Source: Alisma plantago-aquatica (lineage: Eukaryota; Streptophyta; Magnoliopsida; Alismatales; Alismataceae). From it: a stretch of DNA of 64,000 bases. Positions 34,761 to 45,722 of the stretch are shown piece by piece; within the stretch, counting starts at the first letter, position 1, and each line of letters begins with the position of its first letter. The notes beneath the pieces are model-generated. The model was not told the DNA's origin and made no database searches. It saw only the letters and a program-made list of their open reading frames with translations. A program made the translations under genes and the position numbers. The stretch is taken from NCBI GenBank assembly GCA_963693085.1, contig OY856409.1, positions 1,613,941,711 through 1,614,005,710 of the forward strand, read 5' to 3'.

Positions 34761-37479
34761 ATATCCCAATATCCATTCTATTAACTATGTTGATTTAATT
34801 TGCTATTTTTTCTAATTTCTATATATCTGCTTATTGTTTGGGTAATAATAAATTGTGATGGATAGAATATAGTAGATACAAATATTATATAGTTCAAGAA
34901 ATTTTAGTAGTTTTGTAGATAAATAAATTAAAAAAACTAAACAATGAAAATTATAATTCAATAAACTATTATTCAATAAAAATATTTTAATTTTTTGAGA
35001 TTCAAATCTCTTTCCACTTCACACTTACAAGTTTGATTGTATCTAATAGAAAGAAAAAAAGGAGCAAGAGAAAATTGAGTCTTAATTATTGTCCCAATGC
35101 AGCTGGCATGCACGAATGGTTGATCAAGATATGAATTTGAACTATGGTATAGCTTGTGTTGAATCCTCCACAATTCTCCTCTTGATGGTTGGAGAAAAGA
35201 TCTCTGAGATGGTGTAATATTTGCAAATCGGCACTTGATCAAACTCATTAAATTAACCAGTGTAAAGTATCAATGAAGTTTGTTGAGGGTTTATAACAAA
35301 ATGATTTCATCACCTTTCTCCTTAGTATTCATTATTAGAAAATAAATGAGAGTAGAAAACAAATTAGAAAATTATTTTCCCATAGAGATCAATTTAGTCC
35401 ATTGAAAATTGAATGTGATTTTTTATTTTTTAAAAAAATATGTATAATTGGAAAGAAATTATGATGATATCATGAGTGTACATAAATAATAGTTTCCACT
35501 CTACACTTATATTTTACTTAGTCAGATATAACTTAGATACCTACTAAATATATGACCTATTTTTTTGGTGATAGAGAAAGACAATGTAAAATGCACACAT
35601 AAAATCTTCTATTTAATTTTTATAAGTGAAAAATATAGTTAATCTAAAATTTTTAGCTAGTGAAAATAGAGAACATTTGCACTATAAAATTTGGATTCTA
35701 GATAATCAATACTCTCTATGGTAAATCAATTGTCATATATTCTGAGCTAATTGATGGCTTGTAATATGGTTTTAGATGCATGCCTACTACTCCTCAAATT
35801 CTTCTTGGGAAATTTCTTTTATAAGATGGGTGGTTATACATTCAAATGACATCTTGAGACCATAACTTCTTCCTATTATACATGTTCTCTTATTTTTTAT
35901 ATATTGAAATCACACCTCAACGGATTTCAAATCTCCTCTCCTTCTAAAGAATATTCTACCTAGATCTACCAGTCACTCAAAGATTAGTGTTCTCAAACAA
36001 GTCAGGAAGGATGGTTACTCTTTAGGTATTGGTGTAGTTTCTCTCGACACATATTAGGTATAATCAAAGTGTGATTCAACTATCCATATCAAAACTTCAT
36101 TTCTTCAGACTGATGCTTCAGGTTGATGAAGTCTAGAAAATTAAGATTTGATCCAAGTTGTTCATCCATTGGGCCTGGGATGACAAACTCAAAATCCACA
36201 TCTACCGAAATGAAGATCACATTCCTCCTTGCTTCCTTTCAGATTTGAATATCTCATGAGGTCCTCAAGCTCGGGTCAACCATTTTAAAGATGATTTTAT
36301 GATGATTGCAAAGAATATGAGCTATACTTGTCTAGTGATTATATTCATGCTTGATAGGTGTAGCAAGGCTAGTAATCTTTTTTGTATTATATATATATAT
36401 ATATATAGTCTTCAAAAGGCCTAGTATAGATCCCTACTAAATGAAATTAATTTCCACTTTATTTTTACAAAATCAACGTATACTTCATGAAAGACAAACA
36501 CTAGATGTAATTTTATTAGATCATAATAGATATTAATAAGACTATGGAAAGGTAAAACAAATAGAGGTACTGAAACTGAAATGTAAAAATATGGGTTGCA
36601 TCATAGAGACATTATAATTGGGTCCATCTTGACCCTCATTCAATCATTAGGGGGTTATAGTGGATGAGTATTTCCCCTTTGTATGGACAATCCCTTGTCA
36701 TTGTATCTATACCATTGGATACTTTATAGATTCAACAATCTATGCTAGTTAATTTTTTTTTCTATTTTTTTTCCAGGAAGTGAGATCCTAGTGAGAATGT
36801 AAAGGTTTGGAGGTTAAGATCATTACTCCTAAAAGTGGCATCAAGGTTGTTGAAGTTCTATTGGTTTTAATACTAGAAATTTGAAGGGAAAGGTTTCTTC
36901 CCTATTTGATTGTCCTTCTGGTTCTGAATATTTAAACTCTAATGGGCAAGAAGATGCCCATTTGAAGAATAGGGGGTGTTGCTAGAGGGAAAATGTAGCT
37001 GATTATATTTAAAATTATCTACTAATTTTCCTGCTACTATGATTCTTGGTGGATGTTTTCATAAGAATAAAATTTAGGTATGAGTCTACACACATGGAAT
37101 GCTTCTACTAGTTCCACATGCTGGTTGGAGTTTTGGGATAGCATCTAAGTTTCAGCTGTCATGTCCAATAGATTATTTGTTAGTACCTTAATATCCTCTA
37201 ATATTTGGAAGCTTTGCATTCAACATCGTCACCTAATATTCGTTGATCCCAATCTTCTTAGAAGATAAGCTATTAAATCATGTGCAAAACTAGTTGATAT
37301 ATTAATTTGAGAGGGATTTATTGTAAGATATTTTGAAGCCATATCAGTAATATATAAACACATTTCTTAATATTAAATTTTGAAAAATGATTTGTCTGTT
37401 GTTATTGGTGCTTGAAGAAGTTGTTTAAAATATTTTTTTGGAACTATAAGGATGTAATAATAATAAACCAGTCATTTAG
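34761..37479. other. AT-rich DNA, no gene recognised
   Basis: No domain recognised. A frame at 34973-35248 (91 codons, minus) has no motif. A (TA) run lies at 36388-36407. This should be internal sequence of the old 31-40 kb element if the LTR pairing is right, but pol motifs are not visible. Confidence 0.45.
36388..36407. repeat. (TA)10 microsatellite
   Basis: Ten uninterrupted TA units. Confidence 0.95.
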
Positions 37480-37850
37480 GCCGTCATGAGGACATTCCAT
37501 CTCATTCCCTTTAAATCTCTTCCATGCTTCATTATGATCTTCCATAGTATCTAGTTGAAATTACAATTTGGTATCTACAATGACTGGTCTTTGCACATTT
37601 GTAAAACTTCTTAACAAAAGCATTAAAAATATCTTTCCAAGAGAAAACAGTACCAAAAGGAATGACATTATGTCATGTTTCTACATTGTAAAAGAGTGAT
37701 ATGTTCAATATATGCATGTAAACATCCTCGGGAAGAAATTTGTTGATTTTCACAATCCCACATAACTTCTTAAACTTTTGAATATGATGTGTGGGATTTT
37801 CTAAAACACTACATCATTCAAATAAGGATATTATGGACACTTTAGAACTG
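37480..37850 (-). pseudogene. Ty3/gypsy gag (Retrotrans_gag) relic
   Basis: On the minus strand SWKDIFNAFVKKFYKCAKT (37588-37646) and EDHNEAWKRFKGNEM (about 37500-37550) reproduce the order of the plant gypsy capsid region (SWE.L...FL.KFF....T, then E.F.EAWERFK). A frameshift separates the two pieces, and stops are frequent before 37650. This is old gag, upstream of which the right LTR copy begins at about 38.2-38.4 kb. Confidence 0.65.
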
Positions 37851-38399
37851 CTTGTCATTGACATTGTAATGAGGTTTAACAACAGTCAGTGATAGAGTAG
37901 ATTTATGTTCTTGTTTGGGCTACAATGTTTATGTTTTTAATTTCCTAGCAGGGGTATTGACATGAACTGATTGAAACTTTAGCATGGGCACTTTTGATGC
38001 ATGTAAATCCATAAGAAAAATATATAATTGGACACTAATAATTTCTATACTCCTATCCTACTCATGGTTTTGGTCCTGATAGCTTGTTCCAATTGGTACT
38101 AGCTCTATTATACCTCTCTACTTAGATTGTGAGCATTTACAGAATGTTCTTTTGAACTTTGGCTTTAAGCTTCTTACTGTCAACAGAGATGAAGTTCTTC
38201 TAAGCATAATCTACACAGTATCACCGAAAGAGATAAAAAAAGATCTAAATACACATGATAAGATTTTATGATAGCATAAAATCATAAGTAGATAAATATA
38301 ATAATTATATTAATAGCTTTTCATGATCATTGTGATCCTAAAACATAATAGAAAAATCTTATTGTGTGTGTGATACTCATCAAGAGACATACTCTATAT

Positions 38400-40050
38400 C
38401 CTATCTAATATGAGTTGGCATTGTCATCATATACCAAATGCTGGTTTTTAGGCATATGGTCTGAAATGTATAAATTCATCACACTCCATTTAATGTTCAT
38501 GACTGTACGGGCGTTTATTTTAGTGGAGTTTAGATCATTCACATGATCTCAATATGGACCATAAATCTTTTACCAACTTTATATTATCTACTTAGACCTA
38601 GAGATAAAATTATTTATAGTGTACTCTACTAATAAACATAGGATAAAGAAAATAGTAAAAGCTAATCTTGATAAGTATATTCCAAAGTAGATGTGTGCGG
38701 TGAAGATTCAGATACAAACATATAAACTGAAGCCTTCTTCTCCTCAATTAGACCTCCTAATCCACGAGCAACTATATCATACATAGAAATCAAGATCTAC
38801 TACAACACATGTCAAGATCTCCTTTCTCATCCATTTTTAAGTTCGATCTTAACAAGTATATTAAGTAGAAAGTACCACACTTGGAGCTGATTGCTAATAC
38901 CTAGGTGTTATCTCATGACAACAAAAAGACTCAATGTAACCCTCTTCTTTTAGGGTCATGATGGATCTCTTCTCTACCAGAGTTTACTATAGACTAGGAC
39001 CACTATGAACACTCTAGAAAATATATTGGTATAACAATGGAAATGGAAGGAGAAAGTAATTGAAATATATAGTCAACTATATTTACATATGAGCAGAAAG
39101 AAATGCTGAGAAACATGAAATTCAATTCCAAGACAAAAACTAGTTGTTGATGTCATGTTCAAATTTAAAATTGTCTAAGATGTGGTTGAGTTTTGTAACT
39201 TGTTACATGTTAGTTAGGAGATTAGAAACATAAGATACTAAAGGAGTAGATGACAACAAGCACACATAACTTTTCGACATTGTAGCATTTTCACAAGCCT
39301 ATCTAGTAGTCTATCTTCAGTAGGGCATATGGTGCCGATGGAGAAGAATGGAGTGGAGTAGTAGTTTGTGTATAAGTGGAAGGGGTTTGTATAAATATGA
39401 TAATGTCCCAAGAAAAAGGGTGGATGACATGTGCATTTTGTGGTGGAATGATACAAATGGGATGAAGTTTGAAACCCTGAGAATGTTTTTGGAAAGGCTC
39501 TATTTATAAACAAGAGGTTTATTAAAGGGTATATGGGACCTTTCATAGCTGGGTTGAGGGGAAGTCATATTGAACATTGGAAATGTATAGTATTTGGGAA
39601 CTTCAACTTGTCTTGGAAAGAGAGCTATTTTGTTGGAGTGAATGATGTCTTTAGATGTTTCTCCTTGTATTTTATTGAATGGACTTGAAGTTATTGAACC
39701 GTTCTTTGAGATTTGGACCTTGTGGCTTAGTCTTAAATTATGTGAGGTCCACTTGTCTTGGCAAGGTCGAGTGAATTTTTTGTCTATCTGACTTTGACGA
39801 AGCCTAGGTAATCGATTAGTATAGATGAGCATTGACATATTCTTTAGTAGTAGTGGGTCTTCATCTGTTGACATCCTATGATTTGCATGTATTGAAGAAG
39901 CACTACAAGATGAATTCAAAAGAGTAGTTGAGTAAGTATTGCATTATAATCAAATCCAGGAGAAAATGGTTTCCCTATATAATCTACACAAAATAGAAAA
40001 AACCAAGATTCTTCCAAATCTTGTATTTATTTCTCCTCATTCTAAGGAAA
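38400..40050 (-). mobile_element. Diverged LTR copy, right (probable 5' LTR)
   Basis: Partner of 30.9-32.67 kb (shared blocks listed there). It retains a TATA-like box on the minus strand, TATAAATA at 39501-39508. Its position upstream of the gag relic at 37.5-37.85 kb fits a 5' LTR of a minus-strand element about 9 kb long. The divergence between copies is large, so the insertion is old. Confidence 0.5.
39501..39508 (-). promoter_or_regulatory. TATA-like box in right LTR copy
   Basis: The minus strand reads TATAAATA followed by GAGCC. The equivalent place in the left copy (32023) reads TACAAATA. Confidence 0.45.
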
Positions 40051-40458
40051 ATTGAACGTTTTCTTGTCGTGTCAATAGCCAAAAATAGATATTCTATGTA
40101 ACATACTTGTATTTGGATATATAGGTCAACCTTCCTTCTCCTTAGGACCATTTTTAATTATATTGGAATTAAATACTTTTTACTTGAATTATATTAATTA
40201 TGAGTAATAAAGTCAAGAAAGTATAATGTTTTAATGGATATCATTTATATAAGTGTAATGACAAATTAAATAAATTCAGCCTATATTTAAAGATTGATTA
40301 TACGATATTCACCATATAATAGTTCTGACTTCAACTTGGCACTCTAAAATTTATCTATGTCTGTTTGAAGAAATCAAATAAAAAAATATAAAATAATATA
40401 TCAATTTGATTATGAAAGGCATAACATAACTTAGTATCAACAAAGGATCCTGGAGGAG

Positions 40459-41399
40459 GTGGGCGACTCCATCGGGTCTACGGTGAAGGTAAATAATAAC
40501 ACCATACTGAAAAGACGCGGCAAATTCGCCAGAGTCGCAGTGAAGCTGGACACCACCAAGCCGCTCACGACCTCGATCATCTTCCAGGACGAGAGGTACC
40601 TACTCGAGTATGAGAATTTACCTACTATCTGTATGTATTGCAGAAGAATCGGGCATCAGGAGGACATGTGCAAGACAAAGGCAGACATCGAGGTTGCGGC
40701 CAAACGAACCACGGCAGAAGGAGGTGCGTCAAACTTGGTGACGCCTGTGCCACTCAGTGATTCACCAACGCCCTACATGCAAAACCCATGCAACGCAGAC
40801 CACGGAAGCCACCACCACCACAGCAAGACCGCGCCCCCCCGAGCAATAGATTTGAAATCCTATTGATTTAAGAGGAGGAGATCACTGGGCAAGTCAACCC
40901 GCAAGAGGCGGCCAACAAAATTACTGGAATCGACTGGAGGGCGAGAAAGGAGATCTAGAAGAAGAACTCTCAAACACAGGAACCACAATCGAAGTGGCAA
41001 CCACCAAGCTATATGTCCAACAAACCAAGCACTGCAACACCCGTTCGACCAGCAGCTAGCCCGGCTAGAGGAGAGGAGAAAAATCACAAGGTGACAAACA
41101 TCGTGGAGGGAGACACTGTAGTGGTTACAAACATCAGAGGAGACACTTTGCAAAACCTTTCTTTCTGTTTCGGGCAGTATACACCGCAACCAAGCAACAA
41201 CAGGAAGACAGGGCAGATGCCAAACCCTCCACAAGGGGGAGGCTCAGTGGGCATCCATCTCGGGAACCAAAAAGTTAGTGTGACACCGGAAAGACTGAAA
41301 CTGGGGTTCAAAATGAGGGGCAAAAAACAACACCCTGAGGGCGACAACCTGATGGAAGAGGGTGAAGCTAACCCTTTCGTCACAAGTAATGTTTCTTAA
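40459..41399 (+). pseudogene. LINE ORF1, nucleic-acid-binding protein with zinc knuckle
   Basis: The first frame (40459-40866) holds the plant LINE ORF1 core: KFARVAVKLDTTKPL, then YENLPTICMYCRRIGHQEDMC, a CX2CX4HX4C zinc knuckle. The N-terminal DUF4283 region is missing because the element is 5'-truncated. A stop and shift at about 40864-41012 separate a second frame (41013-41399), Ser, Pro, Thr and Lys rich, ending NPFVTSNVS. ORF1 proteins bind element RNA in the ribonucleoprotein. Its stop overlaps the ORF2 start. Confidence 0.82.
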
Positions 41400-41401
41400 T
41401 G
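41397..41401 (+). promoter_or_regulatory. TAATG stop-start overlap between ORF1 and ORF2
   Basis: The ORF1 stop TAA (41397-41399) shares its last A with the ORF2 ATG (41399-41401). The ORF2 protein beginning at this ATG starts directly into the endonuclease (IYATWNVQG), so the start is well supported. The arrangement suggests termination-reinitiation for ORF2. Confidence 0.75.
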
Positions 41402-42583
41402 ATCTATGCTACATGGAATGTCCAAGGAATTGGTAAAGAGGACATTCAAAATGCAATCCGTCAATACAAGAACTCTTTGAGTATAGATATTCTAGCAATT
41501 GTAGAGCCAAGGATTAGTGGTACGAGAGCAGACAACATCATTAAGAGTCTTCAATTCAAAGAATCTCATCGGGTTGAGGTGGTGGGCTATTCTGGTGGTA
41601 TCTGGGTTCTATGGCATGGTAGTATAGGAACAATGGAGGTTTTGACTCTGCATCATCAATTTATCCACTGCCTCATTAACAAAAACCTCCTCATCACGTT
41701 CATTTATGCTAGCCCCCAGCAGCATAGAAGGAAATGTATGTGGAATCACCTTCATACCTTAGCGTCAGCATCAACATTGCCATGGTTGGTGTTAGGCGAT
41801 TTCAACACCACCCTATCACCTGAGGAGAAGAGTGGCAGTGTTCATGTCAACCTATCTAGCTGTAGGGAGTTCGCTGAGGGGCTGGCGTTAGCTAGGTTAG
41901 AGGACCTCAGAGCATCAGGACCTAGAATGACTTTCAAGCGGGGTTGTCTACAAGAAAGACTCGATCGAGCCGTTGCAAACCAAGACTGGATCGATACTTA
42001 CCCAAACACTTCTGTAGAAGTTCTGCCGCAGGTTGCATCGGATCATGCATCGATTTTGGTGAGGACCAACACACACAAAGCCAGCTACACAAAACACACC
42101 AAAACTAGCACCAGATGGTTGGCGCGGGAGTCATTCCCTGCTTTCATTCATAGCAGGTGGGACATTGGACTAGATTTCACCTATGCAGACACCTCTTTCA
42201 TGGCAGCAATCGACAAGTGGGACAATGAGGAACGAAAGAAGGAAAGGAAGCAAAAGAACCTTCTTCTGGCCAAGTTATCAAAGAAACAAACAGAACTGAG
42301 CACATGCTATAGCAAGGATCTAGACCGGAAGATAGGGATTCTCCATTGTGAATACATGGACATCCTTGCAACAGAGGAAGCAGAATGGAGGCAAAAAGCA
42401 AGATGTGATTGGATGAAGATGGGGGAAGCCAATATTTCCTATTACCAGTCTCTTGTAAAGGCAAAGAGAAGGAAAAACACGGTTATGAAACTAAAGAACG
42501 AGCAGGGTGAATGGATTGCAGATGATAAAGCATTAGAGACGTTGGTCAGGGAACACTTTCAAAAGCTCTTCACGGATGACTGA
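41399..42583 (+). pseudogene. LINE ORF2 endonuclease and RT linker
   Basis: This frame of 394 codons encodes an apurinic-type endonuclease that nicks target DNA. The order is TWNVQGIG (Asn), VEPRISG (Glu), GGIWVLW, TFIYASP, LGDFNTTL (Asp, Asn), RLDRAVAN and VASDHASIL (Ser-Asp-His). All expected catalytic residues are present in this half. A linker rich in Lys and Glu follows (about residues 270-370) and leads to the reverse transcriptase. A TGA at 42581-42583 interrupts the frame, which continues in the same phase from 42584. Confidence 0.9.
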
Positions 42584-43060
42584 CCCACCGCCGCAAAACA
42601 GGCCACTATAAATTACCTGGGGGCTTTCCCTTCTTGGGATCCCACGACTTACCAGTGGATTGGTCGCATGCCGGACGAAGATGAGATCTTGGAGGCCCTC
42701 AACCGGATGAACCCGATTAAGGATCCAGGCCTTGACGACATTGATGTTGGATTTCTACAGAATAACTGGCATACCATCAAACACTCCTTAAAACTGACCA
42801 TTTCTCGGTGTTTTGTAGGGAAGAAAATTCCACACTCGATGGCATCTTCCACCTTAGTGTTGATACCAAATAACACTACGCCAGAGCACTGCAACCATCT
42901 CCGGCCAATCGCTTTAAACAATGTCAGCATGAAGTTAATCTCTAAGATTATAGTGGAGAGGATCAAGCCCTTCTTGAGTGACTGGATCTCGCCGAACCAG
43001 ACAAGTTTCATTCCGGGCGTCGAATCTCAGATAATACCATTCTTCTACAAGAAGTGATTC
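42584..43060 (+). pseudogene. LINE reverse transcriptase, N-terminal half
   Basis: In the endonuclease frame, DEDEILEALNRMNPIKDPGLDD is followed by FLQNNW, VLIPNN, LRPIALNNVSMKLISKIIVERIKPFL and ISPNQTSFIPG, the fingers of plant LINE RT. One base appears lost near 43016, in the run of G before CGTCG. After it the +1 frame gives RRISDNTILLQEVI, the expected continuation. Coding is then broken exactly at 43060 by the LTR array. The catalytic YADD-type box lies on the other side. Confidence 0.88.
43056..43060 (+). repeat. Target-site duplication GATTC, left copy
   Basis: GATTC directly before the TGTGACAATG terminus. It repeats at 51071-51075 directly after the final TGTGACA. LINE coding sequence resumes in frame when the insertion and one copy are removed (LQEVI continuing to QTMRT). 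Confidence 0.9.
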
Positions 43061-43759
43061 TGTGACAATGTGAGTTTTTCCCTCTTTTCTATTAATTATT
43101 CTATCTTTCACCTTTGTAATGATCATTTATAATATCTTTTGACTCCTTGATCAATATAGATACCGAAAATCAAATTCTTTTGTATTCTATGAATTTTATG
43201 CACTCTTGGACACCTTAATTTAACTTAATACATCTCTTTGAGAAAATGCTTGAGTTTGACTAGTTAACTTTATCCTTTGGTCTCCAAACTTTTACCATTA
43301 TTCTACACTTCATATTGAAGATATGGTCCAAATTTGAGATCATTTGGACCTTCCTACGATTTTATATGATGTTTATAAGGTTTTAACCTTTTCATGGCTT
43401 TCTTTGCCTTATTTCCACCATTTTCCTCTCTTTTCTTGATGGGCCCGGCCCATTTTCGTCTTAGGGCGTCGTTGGGCAAGGCGGGTGACCTAGCAGCCTT
43501 GGATCTTGATCCAACGGAGATGGGGTCATCCCCTACCTTGAGCCTGGTCCACGGTGGACCGCCGACATCATAGCCCCGAACCCGATCGGCCAACCAGAGC
43601 CGGTTGCTCCCGATAGCTCGACCAATGATTCCACACCCACCCTCTGGAACCTTCTGCACGGTTTGGGTGCTGCGAATACATTGCTTGGAGACCAAGGGAG
43701 CTAGCTAACTGTTGGGGTGTGCCGCCCCTCTATCAACCCTAACCCTAGCTTCGGGTCCC

Positions 43760-43767
43760 TATATAAA
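43760..43767 (+). promoter_or_regulatory. TATA box, unit 1
   Basis: TATATAAA in CCCTATATAAACACCCCC. It is conserved in unit 3 (49102-49109) and nearly so in unit 2 (TCTATAAA, 46433-46440), always 12 bases after AACCCTAACCCTAG, with pyrimidine-rich DNA after it. Confidence 0.65.
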
Positions 43768-45574
43768 CACCCCCTTTGGGTTCATCGCGCCCCCACAATC
43801 CCGAACGACACCCTGTCTCCTCACGCCGTGCTCTCCCGCTCGCACCCCCTTTCTTCTCCGGCCGCCACACCGCCGTGGAGCAGCTCTGCTCGCGGGCGGG
43901 TTCTTTTGGTTGGGGCGAGCAGCAGCAACCATCCGATCAGAACCCACGCTGGTCCCGATTGAGATCGAACGGTCAAAGACCCCTGTGTGAGCCCCTCTCC
44001 TGCTTGGGAGCACGGATCCTCTTCACCACTGATCCGCCCGCGAGACCACAGTGGACTGACGATCAACGACCCCCTATTTTCGGTATTTTCTGCCTCTCTG
44101 CCCTAAATTCCAATTAATAGCCTAAATCTTGCAAAAAGGACATCTTGAGATTCCTAACTCAGTAAATTATGAATAAGTAGTCAAACTTGATCAAAAAAAT
44201 CCAACTGATCTGTTAAAAATACTTTTGAAGATTAATTCTCAACTTTTATCACCGATATGCCATGATATTGCTCTTTTGCCTTGTTATTTGTCTTATATGA
44301 TGATTAAACTTAGAGGAACTCTTATTCCTGTTTCTAATGATCATTCTGAGACACCAAATCATCTTTTGACAAAATAAGGGTTAAACATGATCCTCTTAAC
44401 TCTTTACTCTAAAGTTGAGTCATATACTTGAAATAAGGTTTTGATGCTCTATCTTGATCTAGGAAAAATCCTCTTAATCATAGGACTCCCTAATCTAATT
44501 TTAAGTCCAATTGTACTATCTGATATTGGAAATGATCTAGAGATTTTGAATAATGATATTGATAATTAGGGTTGACATGTATTCCTAAATATATACCTAG
44601 GAAGGTCATCCATTCATGAAACATGTTTGATACTTGAATATTTGTTGGACTTTTGAGGAATATTGTTGATGACCTAAACCTAAGGTAGAAATAGGGAAAT
44701 ATAACCCTAATCTCAAATAACAAAGCATGATTCTTTTTAGACTATGATGTTGACCCTTGATCCAATATTTTGATCTAGGATCTGACTCAAAGGGTTGGTC
44801 TACTCTCTCTCTTGGGATTTATACTCCAAATACTCTTTTAGAAAGGTACGCTATTATACTACTCCTCCTTGGTTGTATGATGATATTTTTCTTAGGTATC
44901 TCTTGAAATATGCTTGCCTAGTTATTTGGATGAAATATTGTTCCCTATGAATAGTCTTCCATTTTTCTTCTATATTATATGTTGAGAAATATGAAATCTA
45001 AATCACTAGACCCATTATGACTGCCCGTATATTGATGTTAAAAAAATTGATAATGTTGATATTGGATATATGCAAACTCCTTCTTTGGAAGGCGGGAGTT
45101 TGCACTTGGAACTCCTATCTCATATGATGAGAAGAAGCTTGGTGACCTTCACATCGCGTTGGGATAGTAAAGTCACCCAAACTAATATAAGCATGCTTCT
45201 TGAATTATAGCATAATGGGAAATTCGTAATAAAATTTGTTGTTGAATAACATTTTGGTTTTTTGGAAATCGTTCGATAATGTTTTGAAGAATAAGTCCTA
45301 CCAAGAATACTAGTTTTCATTACATAACTGCTTTACTTGTTTTTATATAGCGTACCGTGCAATTGCATTGACTTTGTGTCTTGATTTTCTCGATTTTAGG
45401 TAATGCAAGGAACTAGTTCCATCTACTCTTTCTTCTACTGCAATAAAGACTGCTACATCGTATGGACTCTACATGGGAGCTAATTGTAAAAGGGATGTAG
45501 TTGTAGGCTAGTTCTTATCTCTTTCTTTTCCTGTTGCCTACGAGCCTGATGTATTAAACTTTTTGGTTCATTTT

Positions 45575-45580
45575 AATAAA
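45575..45580 (+). terminator. Poly(A) signal AATAAA, unit 1
   Basis: AATAAA in TTTTAATAAAGAAGG. Equivalents are at 48260-48265 and 50931-50936. It lies about 140 bases before the unit end and about 1.8 kb after the TATA box, which would give a long R region if it is the signal used. Confidence 0.5.
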
Positions 45581-45714
45581 GAAGGATGTTATTTCATTTT
45601 TCCATATTATCTGTGTGTGATTTTTGGGCCACTCAGGAACGGGCACTCTCATCCCTCTAACACTGCCCTTTTGGACATTGGGATTGGGATTAGGGTAAGA
45701 ACGGATCCGTGAAA

Positions 45715-45722
45715 GGGGAGGA
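45715..45722 (+). other. Polypurine tract spacer 1
   Basis: GGGGAGGA, the only sequence between unit 1 and unit 2. A G/A-rich tract directly before a TGTGACA terminus is the plus-strand primer position of LTR retrotransposons. Confidence 0.75.

Larger units (their letters stand above)
43061..45714 (+). mobile_element. LTR-like unit 1
   Basis: Regions in order: AT-rich start, GC-rich promoter area (about 43430-44090), inverted repeat TTGGATCTTGATCCAA (43499-43514), telomere-like AACCCTAACCCTAG (43735-43748), TATATAAA (43760-43767), long AT-rich transcribed part, CTCGATTTTAGGTAATG resembling a 3' splice site (about 45389), AATAAA (45575-45580) and the 3' terminus. Apparent proteins in the GC-rich part are open in several frames and shift between units, so I do not treat them as genes. 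Confidence 0.85.

Noticed and set aside
38091..38115. AATTGGTACTAGCTCT as an initiator-Met primer-binding site
   Set aside because: The match is poor and its orientation is opposite to the gag relic beside it.
43712..44117. Overlapping open frames of 80-113 codons on both strands in the GC-rich part of each LTR unit
   Set aside because: They are open in several frames at once, change frame between the three units, start at different places and match no family. High GC explains the lack of stops.
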